Positions 1 through 7,873 of a stretch of DNA of 64,000 nt are shown here, piece after piece (position 1 is the first letter of the stretch; the number at the start of each line of letters is the position of its first letter). A program made the position numbers and the translations under genes. This DNA is from Magnetospirillum sp. 15-1 (GTDB taxonomy: Bacteria > Pseudomonadota > Alphaproteobacteria > Rhodospirillales > Magnetospirillaceae): NCBI RefSeq assembly GCF_900184795.1, contig NZ_FXXN01000015.1:60981-124980 (forward strand). The letters are read 5' to 3'. The notes under the pieces were generated by a model, which worked only from the letters and a program-made list of their open reading frames with translations, was not told where the DNA came from and searched no databases.

Positions 1-1175
1 CCCAAACGCCTGGCATCGGCGTCACGGGCGGCCAGGGCCGAACTCATCCGGCCGAAGGCGAAGCCCATGGCGGCGACGTCGTCGTCGCGACCTTCGAACG
101 GTCCCTTGTAGCTGAGGCCGGTATCGAAATAGAACGGCATCTGGTTGCGGTCGTCGGGCAGGCCGGTGACCCGCAAAAAGGCCGACAGGCCCAGATCCTC
201 GGTTCCCGCCTCGCGGTAGAGCATGCCTTCGGCGATGCCGTAGACGGCCCAGTTGCCGCGATGAGTCTTGGCGGCACCGGCCGAACCGTCGCCCAGCGAT
301 ACCCCGGCCAGATCATAGCGCTGGTCGGTGGCGCGGCCGTTATAGTACCAGCCGCCCAGCTTGAACATGGCCGGCAGCCCCGCCGCACCCTTATCCTGAT
401 TGAGGCCGTACTGCACCTCGCCCATCCACACCGGCGGCTGATCGACGGTGTAGTCGACGCCGCTGCGGTTGCGCTTCTGGGCGTCGCCGCCGGCATTGGT
501 GCCGGGGGCCACGTTGCCGGTGAACAGACCGGCCAGCAGCGCCAGTTCGCCGGTCGGCTGGACCTTGAGCCGAGTGCCCAGATTGGAGATGGGATAGCCG
601 CCGCCGCCGCTCTGCATGTTGGCGGCGAAGGCGCCGGGCCAGCCGAAGGCGGAGTTGATCAGGTTGGTGGCCACCACGGAGTTGAAGAATTCCTCCTGCA
701 TGGGCAGTTGGCCGAAGCGCAGCGACACCATGTCGTCCAGCGCGCTCTGCTGCAGCCACAGAGAGAACAGCCGGGTCGAGGGCGCCGCCTCGATGTCGCG
801 GACCGGGATCAGGTTGCCGATGAAATTGGCCGACAACTGGCGGCCCTGGATGTGCAGGCCGGTGACGTGGAAGGTGCCGCCCTTCCAACCCACGGCCTGC
901 TCCAGATCGGCATCCACGTCCACCTGGAGCAAGGCGTCGGCCACGGCGCGGCGCCTGATGCCGCCTGACGGATTACCCAGCATCTCGGCGGTGTAGGCGG
1001 CGTTCACCTTGACGCCCTTCTCGGCCAGATCGGAGCGCAAGCCGCCCCAATCGCCGGTCAGGGTATCGCGCTCCCAGAAGCCCTTGGGCGCCTCGGTCTC
1101 GGCCCGCGAAGCGGCGAAAGGCAGGCACACCCCGACGGCCACGGCCAGTCCGGTGACGAAAAATCCAGTCTTCAT
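1..1175 (-). CDS. OprB-family carbohydrate-type porin, C-terminus cut by window start
   Basis: Outer-membrane beta-barrel porin of the OprB family (established for sugar-selective porins). About 391 codons are visible from an ATG at 1175-1173, and the frame is still open at base 1. A signal peptide of about 25 residues ends near SRA/ET. The mature start carries the OprB-type motif WERDTLTGDWGGLRSDL. Further along are alternating strands such as GWYYNGRATDQRYDL and LSAFLRVTGLPDDRNQMPF. OprB-like porins are usually 400-470 residues, so most of the gene is present. A purine-rich GAGGGTGG sits just upstream of the start. A cobalamin riboswitch lies about 85 bases upstream on the same strand, so expression is probably B12-responsive. 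The family call is firm; the substrate is unknown, and the riboswitch suggests a corrinoid- or cobalt-related role rather than a sugar (inference). Confidence 0.85.
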   Translation of the reverse strand, partial: MKTGFFVTGLAVAVGVCLPFAASRAETEAPKGFWERDTLTGDWGGLRSDLAEKGVKVNAAYTAEMLGNPSGGIRRRAVADALLQVDVDADLEQAVGWKGGTFHVTGLHIQGRQLSANFIGNLIPVRDIEAAPSTRLFSLWLQQSALDDMVSLRFGQLPMQEEFFNSVVATNLINSAFGWPGAFAANMQSGGGGYPISNLGTRLKVQPTGELALLAGLFTGNVAPGTNAGGDAQKRNRSGVDYTVDQPPVWMGEVQYGLNQDKGAAGLPAMFKLGGWYYNGRATDQRYDLAGVSLGDGSAGAAKTHRGNWAVYGIAEGMLYREAGTEDLGLSAFLRVTGLPDDRNQMPFYFDTGLSYKGPFEGRDDDVAAMGFAFGRMSSALAARDADARRL

Positions 1176-1258
1176 GTCAAAATCCACCCTCAAATAAGCG
1201 GCGCAGGTCCACCCACCTCCGGGACACCCCGCCCGGGGAAGCGCGCGCACGCGACGAT

Positions 1259-1478
1259 GATGGCAGGTCTCCTGGCTCGCGGGTCAAAGGAGCCTGCCCC
1301 AGCCTTCCCGGTTCGATACGGCCCCCCGGTGGACGTCGGGGCCGAAACCAGTGGCCTTCTCGGCGGGCAGCTCCTCTCCGCCTACAGTTGCGGGGGCAGC
1401 CGCGGGTTCCAGGCGACAAGCCCTTGACCGCGTTCCCTTTTCACCTCGGGTCGCCCGTGGGCGGCCGTCGGAACCATC
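1259..1478 (-). promoter_or_regulatory. Cobalamin (adenosylcobalamin) riboswitch upstream of the porin gene
   Basis: Read on the minus strand, the conserved blocks of the cobalamin aptamer appear in order: GAGGTGAAAAGGGAACGCGG, CTGCCCCCGCAACTGTAGGC (the B12-box region), GGCCACTGG, CCGGGAAGGCTGGG and the closing AGCCAGGAGACCTGCC. The ends pair as a P1 helix, GATGG (1478-1474) with CCATC (1263-1259). About 85 bases separate the element from the porin ATG, room for an expression platform. B12 riboswitches normally repress when ligand is bound. The next gene on this strand is the porin, so it is the presumed target. Confidence 0.93.
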
Positions 1479-1587
1479 TGGCCGAAGATGTACCCGCGCC
1501 TGTGTCCTAATGCAAGTTGGACCTCTGCCCAGGCCTGGGTTAGAGTTCGCGCCCAATGGAGATACCCCTGGGGTGAGACGGACGGAT

Positions 1588-3345
1588 ATGGCCGAGGCCG
1601 ATTCGCATTTGCCACCGGCTTCCGATATGGATGAAGACACGGCACCGCCGCCGCCGGCCGAGGGCGGCTGGCTCACGGTCAGCGAGTCCGTGACGCGCCC
1701 GCAATCCGGCGGCGGACTGCTTGCTCCGCTGGTGCGGGGATTGGGCCGGCTGGCCGCCAGTTGGCGCTATCTGGCCGAGCCGGCCGAACGCCATGCCCTG
1801 CTGCAATATGCGCGCGGCGGCCTGTCCCGCGTGGCGCAATCGTTCCATCGCTCCCCCATGACCGCCAGCATGGAGGCGGGGGAACCGCCGGTCGTGCTGC
1901 CCTCCGCCATGTCCGAGCCCGATGCGGTGCCGCCGTTCGATCCGGAAGCGGCGCTGGCCCGCCTGCGCTCGGCCCTGCGCCAGTTGCCGGAAAAGGGCGA
2001 GGTGGTGGTCCCCGGCAACCTTCAATCCCTCGACCGCCTGCTGGGCGACCCGCCGCCGGCCATGGATTTCGAGGCGGCCGATCTGCTGCACGATTGCTTT
2101 CCGCGCGGCACCCGCCATTCCGGCAACCGGGTGCTGCTGGCGGTGGCCCGCAACCTGACCCGCAATTTCGGCCGCCCCGGCCGCCTGCCCATGACCAGCG
2201 GCAAGGCCTGGACCATGCTCGCTCCGGCGGTCTTCGCCGACCAGATGGCGGCCCAACTGGCCGAGATCAGCGACTTCATCCTGACCTGGCAGGCCCAGGA
2301 AAAGAGCTTCCTGATCCTGGAATTCGCCGAGGTGGAGCTGATCGAATATCTGTTCGAGCATCTGCACCCCCGGCGCCACGGCGTCCTGCTGATCAAGGTG
2401 ATGGAGTTCAAGGTGCTGTCCACCCGCCGCGCCGGGCTGCTGCGCCGTATTCCGGCGCGGGTCAGGCGCTTCGTCCAGCACACGGCGGGGGCCGATCCCT
2501 CGGTGCCGCTGACCTATGCCCGGGATTCCGCCATCCTGCTGGAGCTGATCGAGCGGCGGGTGGGCTTCCGGCCGGTGACCGAAGCCGCCGCCGCCGCCCG
2601 CGCCGAGGTGGAGAAGATTCTCGCCCGCCTCTCTCCCCCGTCCCCGGAGCCGGGAGCGTCACCGCCGCTCGCCCCGCCGCCGGCCAAATCCGATCTCGAG
2701 CAGATCATGCAGACGCTGGGGGCGCCCCCCGCCCCCGCCGCCCCCACGCCGGCTCCGCGGGAGATGCCGGACCGCATTTCCGCCACCTCGCCGCCCGTAC
2801 TGCCGGTTCAGGCGGTCTCGGTCGCCGCGCCACCCCGCCCCGCCGCCCCACCCCGCCCCGCCGCCCTGCCGGTACCGGCGGTTCCGCTCCGCAAGCGCTT
2901 CGGCAACCGGCAGAAGACCGAGGCGGTGATGCGGGTGCTGGCCGGGGAAAGCCGCGAGCAGGTGGCCGCCACCTGCGGCGCGACGCCGGAGATGCTGGAC
3001 GGATGGCTGGAATCCTTCCTCAGCGGCGGAAGCTCGGCCCTGGCTCCCAAGGCTCCGGCACGGGCCAGGCCGCGCCAGGCCCGGACCAAGACGGCGGCGG
3101 TGGAGTCCGCCTCCCTCGACGACCTCAAGAGCAAGCTGCACGCCCTGCTCCAGACGGTCGAGGTCCTCAGCACCCAGATCCAGGCCCTGCCGCCGGAGCC
3201 GGTGGCGGCCCCGCCCGCCGCTCTGCCGCCGCCCGCCCCGCCGCAAAATGCCGCCGCTCCGGCCGAGACTCCGCCCGGCTTCCCCGCCGAGGACCCCAAT
3301 CCGCCGCCCCGGCCGAAGCGCAGCCGCAAATCCCCGCGGCGGTGA
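1588..3345 (+). CDS. Unrecognised protein with Pro/Ala-rich linkers and a transposase-type HTH near the C-terminus (paralogue of 22939-25338)
   Basis: I do not recognise a named family. From the ATG at 1588 the protein is 585 residues; an upstream in-frame ATG at 1351 lies inside the riboswitch and gives poor-quality protein. A structured region at about residues 120-340 includes EKGEVVVPGNLQSLDRLL, QMAAQLAEISDFILTW and VMEFKVLSTRRAGLLRRIP. A Pro/Ala-rich stretch follows (about 350-435). Next is a helix-turn-helix-like block, KTEAVMRVLAGESREQVAA...LDGWLESFL, resembling the OrfA-type HTH of IS3 transposases. A helical segment (DDLKSKLHALLQTVEVLS) precedes a basic Pro-rich tail. The same order of blocks occurs in the larger protein at 22939-25338, so both belong to one family. 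DNA binding is an inference from the HTH. Composition matches the chromosome. Confidence 0.7.
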   Translation: MAEADSHLPPASDMDEDTAPPPPAEGGWLTVSESVTRPQSGGGLLAPLVRGLGRLAASWRYLAEPAERHALLQYARGGLSRVAQSFHRSPMTASMEAGEPPVVLPSAMSEPDAVPPFDPEAALARLRSALRQLPEKGEVVVPGNLQSLDRLLGDPPPAMDFEAADLLHDCFPRGTRHSGNRVLLAVARNLTRNFGRPGRLPMTSGKAWTMLAPAVFADQMAAQLAEISDFILTWQAQEKSFLILEFAEVELIEYLFEHLHPRRHGVLLIKVMEFKVLSTRRAGLLRRIPARVRRFVQHTAGADPSVPLTYARDSAILLELIERRVGFRPVTEAAAAARAEVEKILARLSPPSPEPGASPPLAPPPAKSDLEQIMQTLGAPPAPAAPTPAPREMPDRISATSPPVLPVQAVSVAAPPRPAAPPRPAALPVPAVPLRKRFGNRQKTEAVMRVLAGESREQVAATCGATPEMLDGWLESFLSGGSSALAPKAPARARPRQARTKTAAVESASLDDLKSKLHALLQTVEVLSTQIQALPPEPVAAPPAALPPPAPPQNAAAPAETPPGFPAEDPNPPPRPKRSRKSPRR

Positions 3346-3735
3346 GATACCGTGGAAATCAAAGCCAATAATTGACACGCCTCGTCACGCCACGCCTTTT
3401 GGGTGGCGTCGGAATATAGGAAGACGATCCGCGCCGTTCCATCCTCTCCGCCTCGACGGCCGGATCACCCGGCGATAAGTCGGATCGGATGATCGATTCG
3501 GGAGGATATTCCCGTAAGGACTATATGCCTTACGGCTATATCGCGCCGGCTCCATGACGAAACATGACGGAGATCACAGACAGCCAAAGCGGCAGACTGC
3601 CTTGCTTCCATTGAAGCAAGGGGGTGTACTGCCCTCCGGCGCGAAACAACGCGTCACATAGTGCGACGACTTGTTATTGTACGTAACTCGGTGTTTATGA
3701 TTTCCCTGTCGTAATTATTCTGGAGGCTTGACCCC
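3346..3735. other. Intergenic region, 390 bases, no gene seen
   Basis: No credible reading frame. It holds a 7-bp hairpin (ACGCCAC 3387-3393 with GTGGCGT 3403-3409, loop containing TTTT) shortly after the HTH-protein stop, a weak terminator candidate. A second small inverted repeat (TTGCTTC...GAAGCAA) lies near 3602-3620. The last 80 bases before the OmpR-type gene are AT-richer and probably contain its promoter, but no consensus -35/-10 pair could be fixed by eye. Confidence 0.5.
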
Positions 3736-4479
3736 ATGGCGCGGATCGCGGTGGTCGAGGACGAAGCTCCTCTTCGGGCGGATCTGGTCGAGTACCTTTC
3801 GGCGTGCGGGCACGATGTGATCGGCTGCGGCGACGGCAAGGAGCTTGACCGCGCCCTGGATGAACGTCCCGTCGAAATCATCATTCTCGACATCAACCTG
3901 CCGGGAGAGGGGGGATTCTCCATCGCCGGCCGGCTTCGTTCCCATTCCGACATCGGCATCATCATGCTGACGGCGCGCGGCCTGAACGTGGACCGCGTGG
4001 TCGGTCTGGAGGTGGGGGCCGACGTCTACATGGTCAAGCCGGTGGAACTGCGCGAACTGGAAGCCCAGGTCCGCACCCTGGCCCGGCGCATGCGCGTCTC
4101 CCAGCCCGCCCTGCAGCACGAATCCCGCCCGGCCCCCGAGGCACCGCCGCCGCCATCCGCCGCGCCGGCGGTTCCCACCGAGTGGATCTACGACCAGTTG
4201 ACCTGGACGCTGATCGCTCCCGACGGCAAATCCATCAAGCTGACCGGCAACGAGCGGGTCTTCGTCTCGCTGCTGGTGACCCGACCGGGTGAGCCGGTGT
4301 CGCGCGACGAGATCTTCCGGGCTCTGGGCAAGCGCGGCTGGGACCCGGCCGACCGCTCGGTGGATTCCATGGTCCGCCGCCTGCGGGCCAAGGGCGACCA
4401 GGCCTTCGGCCATCCGCTGCCCATCGAGTCGGTCCACAGCGTCGGCTATGCCTTCGCCGCGCCGGTCGGCCTGCGGTAA
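3736..4479 (+). CDS. OmpR/PhoB-family response regulator
   Basis: Two-component DNA-binding regulator of 247 residues. The N-terminal receiver has the acidic pair E8-D9, predicted phosphoacceptor D52 (IIILDINLP), T79 and K101 (MVKP), so it looks fully competent. A Pro/Ala linker (about 128-145) leads to a C-terminal winged helix (about 150-245) with IKLTGNERVFVSLL and DRSVDSMVRRLRAK. A Shine-Dalgarno-like TCTGGAGG precedes the ATG. It is first in a tight co-directional cluster: the next gene starts 3 bases after its stop. It probably controls transcription of the cluster or of matrix/adhesion genes (inference). Its cognate kinase may be one of the two cluster kinases. Confidence 0.9.
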   Translation: MARIAVVEDEAPLRADLVEYLSACGHDVIGCGDGKELDRALDERPVEIIILDINLPGEGGFSIAGRLRSHSDIGIIMLTARGLNVDRVVGLEVGADVYMVKPVELRELEAQVRTLARRMRVSQPALQHESRPAPEAPPPPSAAPAVPTEWIYDQLTWTLIAPDGKSIKLTGNERVFVSLLVTRPGEPVSRDEIFRALGKRGWDPADRSVDSMVRRLRAKGDQAFGHPLPIESVHSVGYAFAAPVGLR

Positions 4480-4482
4480 TCC

Positions 4483-5874
4483 ATGGCGGGACCGCGCAAA
4501 CTTGCGTTAAAGCCGCGCGGCACCCCCTCCGCCCCCGCCTCCTCGGCCCCGCCGTGGCCCATCCTGATCGTCGACGACGACGAACAGGTTCTGCAGATGA
4601 CCCGGGTCATTCTGCGCGACCTGTCGTATCTGGGGCGGCCGTTCAAGTGCATCGAGGCGGCCTCGGCCGCCGAGGCCGCCGCCATCCTCGACCTGCAGCC
4701 CGAAATTCCGGTGGTGCTGCTGGACGTGGTGATGGAGACCCCCGATGCCGGCCTGCGCCTGGTCCGCCACATCCGCGAGGAGCTGGGCAACCGCACCGTC
4801 CGCATCATCCTGCGCACCGGCCAGCCCGGCGACGCCCCCGAGCGCGACGTGGTGCTGGCCTACGATATCAACGACTACAAGAGCAAGGCGGAGCTGACCG
4901 CCCAGAAGATGTTCACCGCCCTGGTGGGCGCGCTGCGCGCCTGGGGCGACATCACCACCATCCAGCGCCTCGCCGCCGAACTGTCCGATCTCAACGCCTC
5001 GCTGGAGCGCAAGGTGGAGGACCGCACGGCGGAACTGCGCGAAAGCAACGAGGCCCTGGCCCGCTCCAAGACCCGCACCGAGACGGCGCTGATGCGCGAG
5101 ACCGAGGCCAAGGGGCAACTGCGCCAATTCCTCTCCATGGTCAGCCACGAGTTCCGCACCCCGCTGGCCATCATCGATTCCTCGGCCCAGATGCTGCGTA
5201 TCCGGGTCGAAAAGAGCGATCCCGGCGGCGTGGCCCGCCTGGACACCATCCGGGGCGGCGTGCAGCGGCTGTTGGGCCTGATCGACACCTGTCTGGCCGA
5301 CGAGCAGTTGGACAGCGGCCGCATCGTGCTGCACGAGAAGTCCTTCGACATCGGCCCGATGATCGAGGTGACCCTGTCCCATTACCGGGTGGCGTCGCCC
5401 ACCCACCTGTACCGTGCGGAGGCGGCTCCCGGCCTGACCGTGTGGGGCGACCCCGGCATGATCGCCCTGGTGATCAACAATCTGGTGGGCAACGCGGTGA
5501 AGTACTCCCCGGCCGGTTCCCAGGTCAGGGTCGAGGCCGCCTCCGACGGCGCCGACGTGGCCATCAGCGTCACCGACCAGGGCATGGGCATCCCGTCCGA
5601 GGACCTGCCAAACATCTTCGAGCGCTTCCACCGCGCCGCCAATTCCAAGGGCATCCCCGGCTCGGGGATCGGCCTGCACATGGTGCGCCAGATCGTCGAG
5701 ATGCATGGCGGCACGGTGACGGTGGAAAGCCGGCTGAAGACGGGTTCGCGCTTCACCGTGCGCCTGCGCCCGTCGCCCGGCGCGGGAGCCGAGGGAATCG
5801 ACCCGGTACAAGACGGCTTGAGCGCCCCCGCCCCCGATGATACCGTCGACGCTCTTGGTGAAGGCAACAGGTAG
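4483..5874 (+). CDS. Receiver-histidine kinase (REC-coiled coil-HisKA-HATPase), soluble
   Basis: Cytoplasmic hybrid-like kinase of 463 residues with no membrane segment. The N-terminal receiver (about 26-155) has D31-D33 and predicted acceptor D81 in LLDVVMETPDAGL. It carries the distinctive LRTGQPGDAPERDVVLAYDI stretch, shared almost word for word with the cyclase at 7874-9352. A coiled coil (about 160-212) leads to HisKA with H222 (SMVSHEFRTPLAII). The ATPase domain has N box NNLVGNAVKY, DQGMGIP and GSGIGLHMV. Having the receiver before the kinase means the kinase is probably controlled by phosphorylation from another kinase. It lies between the OmpR-type regulator and siaB, so it is a likely input to this module. 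The upstream stop is 3 bases away and siaB follows after 5 bases, which suggests one transcript. Confidence 0.88.
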   Translation: MAGPRKLALKPRGTPSAPASSAPPWPILIVDDDEQVLQMTRVILRDLSYLGRPFKCIEAASAAEAAAILDLQPEIPVVLLDVVMETPDAGLRLVRHIREELGNRTVRIILRTGQPGDAPERDVVLAYDINDYKSKAELTAQKMFTALVGALRAWGDITTIQRLAAELSDLNASLERKVEDRTAELRESNEALARSKTRTETALMRETEAKGQLRQFLSMVSHEFRTPLAIIDSSAQMLRIRVEKSDPGGVARLDTIRGGVQRLLGLIDTCLADEQLDSGRIVLHEKSFDIGPMIEVTLSHYRVASPTHLYRAEAAPGLTVWGDPGMIALVINNLVGNAVKYSPAGSQVRVEAASDGADVAISVTDQGMGIPSEDLPNIFERFHRAANSKGIPGSGIGLHMVRQIVEMHGGTVTVESRLKTGSRFTVRLRPSPGAGAEGIDPVQDGLSAPAPDDTVDALGEGNR

Positions 5875-5879
5875 CCGGC

Positions 5880-6431
5880 ATGCTTGCGAAACAGTACCGA
5901 TCGTTCAAGCACGACCTCGACCAGCGCGGCATCATCTTCTCGTTCTCGGGCTATCTGTCCGAGGAGATCCTGTATTCCCTGGGCAACGCGCTGCGCCAGA
6001 AGATGACGCTGGAGGATGCCAACGTCACCACGGTGAAGAAGGTGTTCTCGGTCTTCGTCGAGCAAGCCCAGAACATCATCCGCTATTCGGCCGAGAAGCT
6101 GTCGGGGGACAAGGGGCAATCCATCGAGCTGTCGTCGGGCATGGTGACCATCGGCACCGAGAACGACCGGTTCTTCATCGTCTGCGCCAACGTGGTGATG
6201 GCCGCGGACGAGCCCCGGCTGCGGGAACGGCTGGAACGGCTGCGCTCCATGGATCGCGAGGCCATCAAGGCCTACTACAAGGAGCAATTGCGCGAGGCGC
6301 CCGAGGAGCAGAGCAAGGGCGCCACCATCGGCCTGATCGAGATCGCCCGGCGCGCCAGCGCACCCATCGAGTTCGATTTCGACCCCATCGATGACCAGAA
6401 GTTCTTCTTCTGCATGAAGGTCTCCATCTGA
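5880..6431 (+). CDS. siaB: SiaB-family protein kinase (DUF6272)
   Basis: 183 residues, matching the SiaB family, in which the Pseudomonas aeruginosa protein phosphorylates SiaC and so controls the cyclase SiaD (established knowledge). Visible features are the N-terminal FSFSGYLSEEILYSLGNALR, the helix VFSVFVEQAQNIIRYSAE with its conserved Asn, the strand GMVTIGTENDRFFIVCAN and the C-terminal GLIEIARRASAPIEFDFDP with FFFCMKV. It starts at ATG 5880, 5 bases after the kinase stop. siaC follows after 7 bases. No PP2C phosphatase (the SiaA partner) is present in the window, so the opposing activity must come from elsewhere or from the receiver-kinases here (inference). Assignment rests on sequence pattern and on adjacency to SiaC. 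Confidence 0.85.
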   Translation: MLAKQYRSFKHDLDQRGIIFSFSGYLSEEILYSLGNALRQKMTLEDANVTTVKKVFSVFVEQAQNIIRYSAEKLSGDKGQSIELSSGMVTIGTENDRFFIVCANVVMAADEPRLRERLERLRSMDREAIKAYYKEQLREAPEEQSKGATIGLIEIARRASAPIEFDFDPIDDQKFFFCMKVSI

Positions 6432-6438
6432 GGTGCTT

Positions 6439-6822
6439 ATGGACAATTTGACGATCGCGGCCACCGAACGCTCGCCTGCGGTGGATTTCGATTTCGCCGC
6501 CGGGCGCCTCAGCCTGAAGGGCGAGTCCTATCCCGAGGATGCGTCGGCCGTGTTCGGCCCCATCTTCTCGGCCCTGGAGGCCTTTCTGGGCTCGGCCAAG
6601 GGCCGCGACGTGGCGTTCGACTTCGACCTGACCTATTTCAACAGCTCCAGCGCCAAGGCGCTGATGAACATGTTCCAGATGCTCGACCAGGCGGCGGAAG
6701 CCGGTTGCCGCATCACCGTCAACTGGGCCTACGCCCCCGACGACGACACCATGAAGGAGTTCGGCGAGGATTTCGCCGAAGACCTGAACCACGTCGCCTT
6801 CAACCTGGTCAGCGTTGAGTAG
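6439..6822 (+). CDS. siaC: SiaC-family regulator of diguanylate cyclase (DUF1987)
   Basis: 127 residues, a typical DUF1987/SiaC length. In P. aeruginosa, SiaC binds and activates the cyclase SiaD when unphosphorylated, and SiaB phosphorylates it on a Thr in a Y-F-N-T-S-S-type motif (known). Here the motif reads DLTYFNSSSAKALMNMF, with N68-S69-S70-S71, so the acceptor would be a Ser. The N-terminus (VDFDFAAGRLSLKGESYPED) and the tail AEDLNHVAFNLVSVE also fit the family. I chose ATG 6439 over GTG 6433 because GAGG lies 6-8 bases before it. The stop overlaps the TTG start of the next kinase, implying coupled translation. The likely target is the GGDEF protein at 7874-9352. Confidence 0.88.
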   Translation: MDNLTIAATERSPAVDFDFAAGRLSLKGESYPEDASAVFGPIFSALEAFLGSAKGRDVAFDFDLTYFNSSSAKALMNMFQMLDQAAEAGCRITVNWAYAPDDDTMKEFGEDFAEDLNHVAFNLVSVE

Positions 6823-7831
6823 CTTCAACCTCTTCGACGCCGAGGAAAAAAGCCTCGAACAGGCCGAAGACCTGCGCCGGAGGCTGGAGCAGGCCCCCGA
6901 GCCGGTGCGCGACGGCATCGCCACGCTGATCGAGGCCTACAGCCGCAGCGTCCGCGAGCAGCGCCGTCTGGTCCGCGTCTCGGACCGCCTGCAGGCCCAG
7001 CTCGCCTCGGTCAACCAGGAACTGGGCAAGCGCAAGGCCGAGGCCGAGGATGCCCTGGAAACCCTGAAGGCCGCCCAGGAATCCCTGGTCCAGGCGGAAA
7101 AGCTCGCCTCGCTGGGCGCCCTGGTGGGCGGCGTCGCCCACGAGATCAACACCCCCGTGGGGATCGCCCTGTCCTGCGCCTCCCATCTGGCCGATTCCAC
7201 CGCCTCCATGCGCAAGCTGTTCGAGGCCGACGACATCTCGGTCGAGGATTTCGAGCGCTTCATGGACACGGTCAAGGACACCACCGGCCTGATCCTGACC
7301 AATGTGGAGCGCGCCGCCGAACTGATCCGCAGCTTCAAGCAGGTGGCGGTGGACCGCACCTCGTCGGAACGCCGCCGCTTCGATCTGGCCACCTATATCC
7401 GCGAGACCCTGGCCAGCCTGGGACCGCACCTGCGCCAGGCGGGCCACACGGTGCTCCTCGCCTGCCCCGAGGGCATCGTCATGGACAGCTATCCCGGCGC
7501 CCTGTCGCAGGTGCTGGGCAATTTCATCATGAATTCCCTGGTCCACGGCTACGATTCCGGCCAGACCGGCACCTTGTCCATCACGGTGGAGCGCGACGGT
7601 GCCGAGTCCGTGCGCCTGACCTATGGGGACGACGGCAAGGGCATCCCCGACGAGCATCTGGGCCGCATCTTCGATCCGTTCTTCACCACCCGACGCGGCA
7701 GCGGCGGCTCCGGCCTGGGGCTGCACATCGTCTACAATCTGGTGACCGGTCCGCTGGCCGGCAGTGTCGCCGCCGAATCGCCGGCCGGGCGCGGCACCGT
7801 CTTCACCATCCTGATGCCCCTCAGCCCCTAA
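6815..7831 (+). CDS. Cytoplasmic sensor histidine kinase (coiled coil-HisKA-HATPase)
   Basis: 338 residues from a TTG start that lies inside the end of siaC (8-base overlap), so translation is probably coupled. There is no signal peptide or membrane span. A long coiled coil (about 45-95) precedes HisKA, with H109 in GGVAHEINTPVG. The ATPase domain shows SQVLGNFIMNSLVHGY, DDGKGIP, FDPFFTTRR and GSGLGLHIV, all intact. The HEINTP H-box class is shared with the truncated kinase at 12563-14245. It is a soluble kinase with no sensory domain of its own, so it may be activated by SiaC/SiaB or by the receivers around it (inference). The GGDEF gene follows 42 bases downstream. Confidence 0.88.
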   Translation: MSSFNLFDAEEKSLEQAEDLRRRLEQAPEPVRDGIATLIEAYSRSVREQRRLVRVSDRLQAQLASVNQELGKRKAEAEDALETLKAAQESLVQAEKLASLGALVGGVAHEINTPVGIALSCASHLADSTASMRKLFEADDISVEDFERFMDTVKDTTGLILTNVERAAELIRSFKQVAVDRTSSERRRFDLATYIRETLASLGPHLRQAGHTVLLACPEGIVMDSYPGALSQVLGNFIMNSLVHGYDSGQTGTLSITVERDGAESVRLTYGDDGKGIPDEHLGRIFDPFFTTRRGSGGSGLGLHIVYNLVTGPLAGSVAAESPAGRGTVFTILMPLSP

Positions 7832-7873
7832 CCATTCGTCACACTCCGGTGCAAACCGGGGGTGGCATGACCA

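Noticed and set aside
1351-1587. N-terminal extension of the HTH-tailed protein
   Set aside because: These codons overlap the cobalamin riboswitch on the other strand and give Arg/Ser-rich sequence unlike the paralogue. ATG 1588 is preferred.
1588-3345. HTH-tailed protein as an IS3 transposase
   Set aside because: Only the HTH-like block resembles OrfA. There is no DDE domain, IS ends or flanking repeats, and a resident paralogue exists.
4507-5811. Long frame on the minus strand opposite the REC-kinase
   Set aside because: The plus-strand frame has complete REC, HisKA and HATPase motifs. The other is Gly/His/Gln-rich with none.
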